A stretch of DNA of 64,000 nucleotides. It comes from Paenibacillus polymyxa (GTDB lineage: Bacteria > Bacillota > Bacilli > Paenibacillales > Paenibacillaceae). Positions 61,610 through 64,000 of the stretch are shown here, one piece after another. Position 1 is the first letter of the stretch; every line of letters begins with the position of its first letter. The position numbers were made by a program, and so were the translations under genes. The notes below the pieces were generated by a model, which saw only the letters and a program-made list of their open reading frames with translations, made no database searches and was not told the origin of the DNA. The DNA is taken from positions 1,467,501-1,531,500 of the forward strand of contig NZ_CP049783.1 of NCBI RefSeq assembly GCF_015710975.1. The letters run 5' to 3'.

Positions 61610-64000
61610 TTACAAATCCGCTAGTGCTTTAATTTCCTCTGCTGTCAGCGCTTTGTTATATAACTGTACCTCGTCCATGCTGCCGTTAAAGTAGGCATCA
61701 GCGACAAAGCGGCTTTTACCGAGATACGCCTCGTTTGTCAGCAACTCATTAGGGTTAAAGGTAATACCGTCATTTACAGCTACTTCTTCACCATTTACAT
61801 ACAGCTTCCCTGTATTCCCCTCCAGTGTAACCGCCACATGGGTCCACTGGTTTAGAGGTAATGATGATTTGGAGAGCAGGCTCTGATCCGTACCTTCATG
61901 GATTGTAAACTGGAGTACACCGCTTCCTTGAGAAGGGGTGAGGAACATATGACGAGCCTGGCCGTTGCCGAAATCAAAAATCCGTTGCCAAGCGGCTCCG
62001 CCCTTCCAGTTTACCCAAGCGGAAAAGGTAAAGTCCTTCGCATCCGTTACCGTGTTGGGCAGCTGCACGTAACCATCCTTGCCGTTCAGGGCAAGAGCAC
62101 CGCCAAGCTTCCCATCTTTATCCCATGTGGCACCACCATAGGCCTTACCGTCGAGTTGATTATATGTGCTGTCGACAACCGAAGTTCCTTGGTCCTCACT
62201 CCACGAGTAACGTGCGAGCTGAGGGCCTTGAGCCTGCTCGGGAACAATGGCACTAAAACTTTTCTTTGCTGTAGCTTTGTCCTTTTTAATAGTCGCCGTC
62301 AATGTAACTGCTGCAGGCTGGGAACCGGCTTCTGGACGGTACACTTCACCAGTGACAGAAATAATCTCAGGGCGGGAAGATTCCCACGAAATCGTGGTAT
62401 CTTGTGCAGCTTGAGTAGGTAGCGTGAGATCATAAAAAACGTTGCTTGTGTCGCCTAGACTCAGATCCTTCTGCACTGCAGCTACAATCTTGCTGGCCTT
62501 CAGATCAGGCTTTAGCGAACCCCATACTGCAACACCCTTGGAGGACAGTGCGGTAAAAGCAAGGGTTTTGGCTCCCGTGTCTGGATCACGGTGCCGCAGG
62601 AATACCCCTTTGTACTTCGCACCATCTGCTGTAATTTCCAGCTGATTGTTTGCCCCCAGCTTCCATGTACCGTTCACTCCGCCAGACAGTTTGCCACCGT
62701 GATCCAGATTGACGGTAACAGCTTGCTTAATATTGGATGAAATTTCCTTCCCGTGATTTACATACGAGTATTGACCGATGACATCCTTCTCTGACAGCTT
62801 TTTCAGTGAATCCTCATCTCCTGAATAGCGATAAGGAGCAACTACAGGCCAACCATCGGCGTTCATGAACATTTCATGTACACGCACTTCAAACTGCTCA
62901 CCTCTCCCCGGAAAACGGGAGTGAAAAATGACAAAATGCTTTTTCGTCTTGGGATCATAATAAGCCGAGTTATGTCCGGGCGACACATAGCCTGTTCCCA
63001 GCCCTGTTCCCGGATCACCAATTTCTCTTGGAATTAGGTAATTACCTATTAACTTGACGCCGTATGGCTCAATGGAAGCGTCATCAAAAAGAGGTTTGTC
63101 AGGATTCGCTTTAACCTTGATCATGTCGTTGCCTTCAGCATCGTAGAAAGGACCATCCGGTGTTTTGGACCGAGCCACACGCAAGTTATATCCGCCATCC
63201 GCTGACAATCCGCCATAGGACAGGAACAAGTAATAGTAGTCCGTTTGTGGACTGTATTGTATGTACGGCCCCTCCATACGAGCATGGTTACCGCCCGTCA
63301 GTTTTTTCCCGTAGCCTTGGCCTGGTAAAGGCTTCCCTGTTTTTTCATCCATCTGCATAATGAAAATGCCTCCGGAGTAGGAGCCATATACCATCCACAG
63401 CTTGCCGTTCTTATCATAGAAAGTGTCAGGGTCTACGGCATTGGGATGCTTGGTTGCGTCATAGATCGTCCCATCTTCACTCGGTTGATCCCACATGCCG
63501 GACTTCAGGAAAATTCCTTTATTCTTATAAGGTCCTTCAATTTTATCAGCCACCGCTAGGCCCATAGCTGAACGCGGGGAGTCTCCTTTACAAGCGTTAT
63601 AGTACATATAAAACTTGCCATCCGCCAGTTGAATAACATCCGCTGCCCACAGCGTGTCTGTCTGCGCCCAATCCAGCGCTTCCTTTAATTCTTCTTTGAC
63701 GTTGGGAATCAATGCATTACCATTTGCCACACCTGTCGCAATTGTATCCCAATTCATGAGGTCTTTGGACTTGGCAGCCGCCAGATGTGAGCCAAAAATG
63801 TAAAATATATCTTTCACTTTCAGGATGGATGGATCATGTACGGAAGTCTCCTTGAAGGAAACAGCCTTTTTACTTTGGCTTAAAATATTATTCAGACCTT
63901 GAGCTTGAAGGATGGTTTGCTCCAGACTTTGAATCCCAACTGTATCTGAATTGAGTGTGGACTCGGCGCCCACCAAAGAAGCAGGTAACAACAGTGCACC
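61610..64000 (-). CDS. Secreted GH43 endo-arabinanase with Ig-like and LamG domains (5' end outside window)
   Basis: About 796 residues are visible. It begins inside a signal peptide (GALLLPASLVGAES), so only a few residues are missing. The GH43 five-bladed propeller has HDPSILKVKDIFYIFGSH, the acidic HPNAVDPDTFYDKNGKLWMVYGSY, ARMEGPYIQYSPQTDYYYLFLSYGG and GHNSAYYDPKTKKHFVIFHSRF, as in Abn2-type endo-1,5-arabinanases. A beta domain (about 400-500), an atrophied bacterial Ig-like region (SWESSRPEIISVTGEVYRP) and a C-terminal LamG domain (about 605-795) follow. It degrades arabinan outside the cell; AbfA would finish the products inside. Confidence 0.92.
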   Translation of the reverse strand, partial: GALLLPASLVGAESTLNSDTVGIQSLEQTILQAQGLNNILSQSKKAVSFKETSVHDPSILKVKDIFYIFGSHLAAAKSKDLMNWDTIATGVANGNALIPNVKEELKEALDWAQTDTLWAADVIQLADGKFYMYYNACKGDSPRSAMGLAVADKIEGPYKNKGIFLKSGMWDQPSEDGTIYDATKHPNAVDPDTFYDKNGKLWMVYGSYSGGIFIMQMDEKTGKPLPGQGYGKKLTGGNHARMEGPYIQYSPQTDYYYLFLSYGGLSADGGYNLRVARSKTPDGPFYDAEGNDMIKVKANPDKPLFDDASIEPYGVKLIGNYLIPREIGDPGTGLGTGYVSPGHNSAYYDPKTKKHFVIFHSRFPGRGEQFEVRVHEMFMNADGWPVVAPYRYSGDEDSLKKLSEKDVIGQYSYVNHGKEISSNIKQAVTVNLDHGGKLSGGVNGTWKLGANNQLEITADGAKYKGVFLRHRDPDTGAKTLAFTALSSKGVAVWGSLKPDLKASKIVAAVQKDLSLGDTSNVFYDLTLPTQAAQDTTISWESSRPEIISVTGEVYRPEAGSQPAAVTLTATIKKDKATAKKSFSAIVPEQAQGPQLARYSWSEDQGTSVVDSTYNQLDGKAYGGATWDKDGKLGGALALNGKDGYVQLPNTVTDAKDFTFSAWVNWKGGAAWQRIFDFGNGQARHMFLTPSQGSGVLQFTIHEGTDQSLLSKSSLPLNQWTHVAVTLEGNTGKLYVNGEEVAVNDGITFNPNELLTNEAYLGKSRFVADAYFNGSMDEVQLYNKALTAEEIKALADL

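Overview
The window looks like chromosome of a Paenibacillus species, probably near the P. polymyxa group. This is inferred from gene content: strong AGGAGG-type ribosome sites with frequent GTG/TTG starts, sigma-A promoters, an SLH-domain surface protease, CtaM/DUF420, Mn-type pyrophosphatase, a YdjO/Csp pair, and many carbohydrate ABC transporters with glycosidases. No rRNA, tRNA, CRISPR array, insertion sequence or prophage was seen. Both ends cut genes: an FAD oxidoreductase at the left and a GH43 arabinanase at the right.

Layout. 1-9.8 kb (minus strand) is one amino-sugar operon: ABC importer, GH84 hexosaminidase, DUF4127 protein, NanE epimerase, RpiR regulator, ROK kinase and an FAD oxidoreductase. 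9.9-14.8 kb holds housekeeping and accessory genes: DUF420/CtaM, a GNAT, an ATP-dependent DNA ligase, a MarR-esterase pair and PpaC. 15.2-19.5 kb is a large secreted, S-layer-anchored subtilisin. 19.5-26.8 kb has a two-component system divergent from a cell-envelope glycosylation operon (GT39, GT2, GtrA, GalU). 26.9-31.7 kb carries a methyltransferase, a glycerophosphodiesterase and an HSP90-like/TPR gene pair. 32.1-33.7 kb is a GH51 arabinofuranosidase with a cre-like site in its promoter.

33.8-42.2 kb is the most notable region, a cysteine-rich RiPP cluster of the CLI_3235/CcpM type. It has a 61-residue precursor with seven alternating cysteines, a radical SAM maturase, a companion 'peptide maturation system' protein, an acyl-carrier-related protein without the usual serine, an S8 protease, a coiled-coil protein, an ABC exporter broken by a one-base frameshift, and a divergent cysteine-rich ECF sigma factor.

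42.3-52.8 kb is a beta-1,2-glucan (sophoro-oligosaccharide) utilisation locus: ABC importer, GH3 beta-glucosidase, GH94 phosphorylase and LacI regulator. Identical GAAACGTTTC operators lie just downstream of two divergent promoters. The importer's binding-protein gene also has a one-base homopolymer frameshift, in its signal peptide. 52.8-57.6 kb holds a racemase-like protein, a secreted stalk/NTF2 protein and a YtrA-type GntR/ABC operon. 57.7-64 kb holds a secreted protein, acetyltransferase, hydrolase, cold-shock genes and the arabinanase.

Two regulatory patterns go beyond single genes. First, four 11-bp-phased TTCAG-like direct repeats occur both upstream of the GT39 operon (beside a response-regulator gene) and 36 kb away upstream of a secreted protein, which suggests one regulon. 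Second, two separate G-run frameshifts hint at either sequencing error or phase variation.
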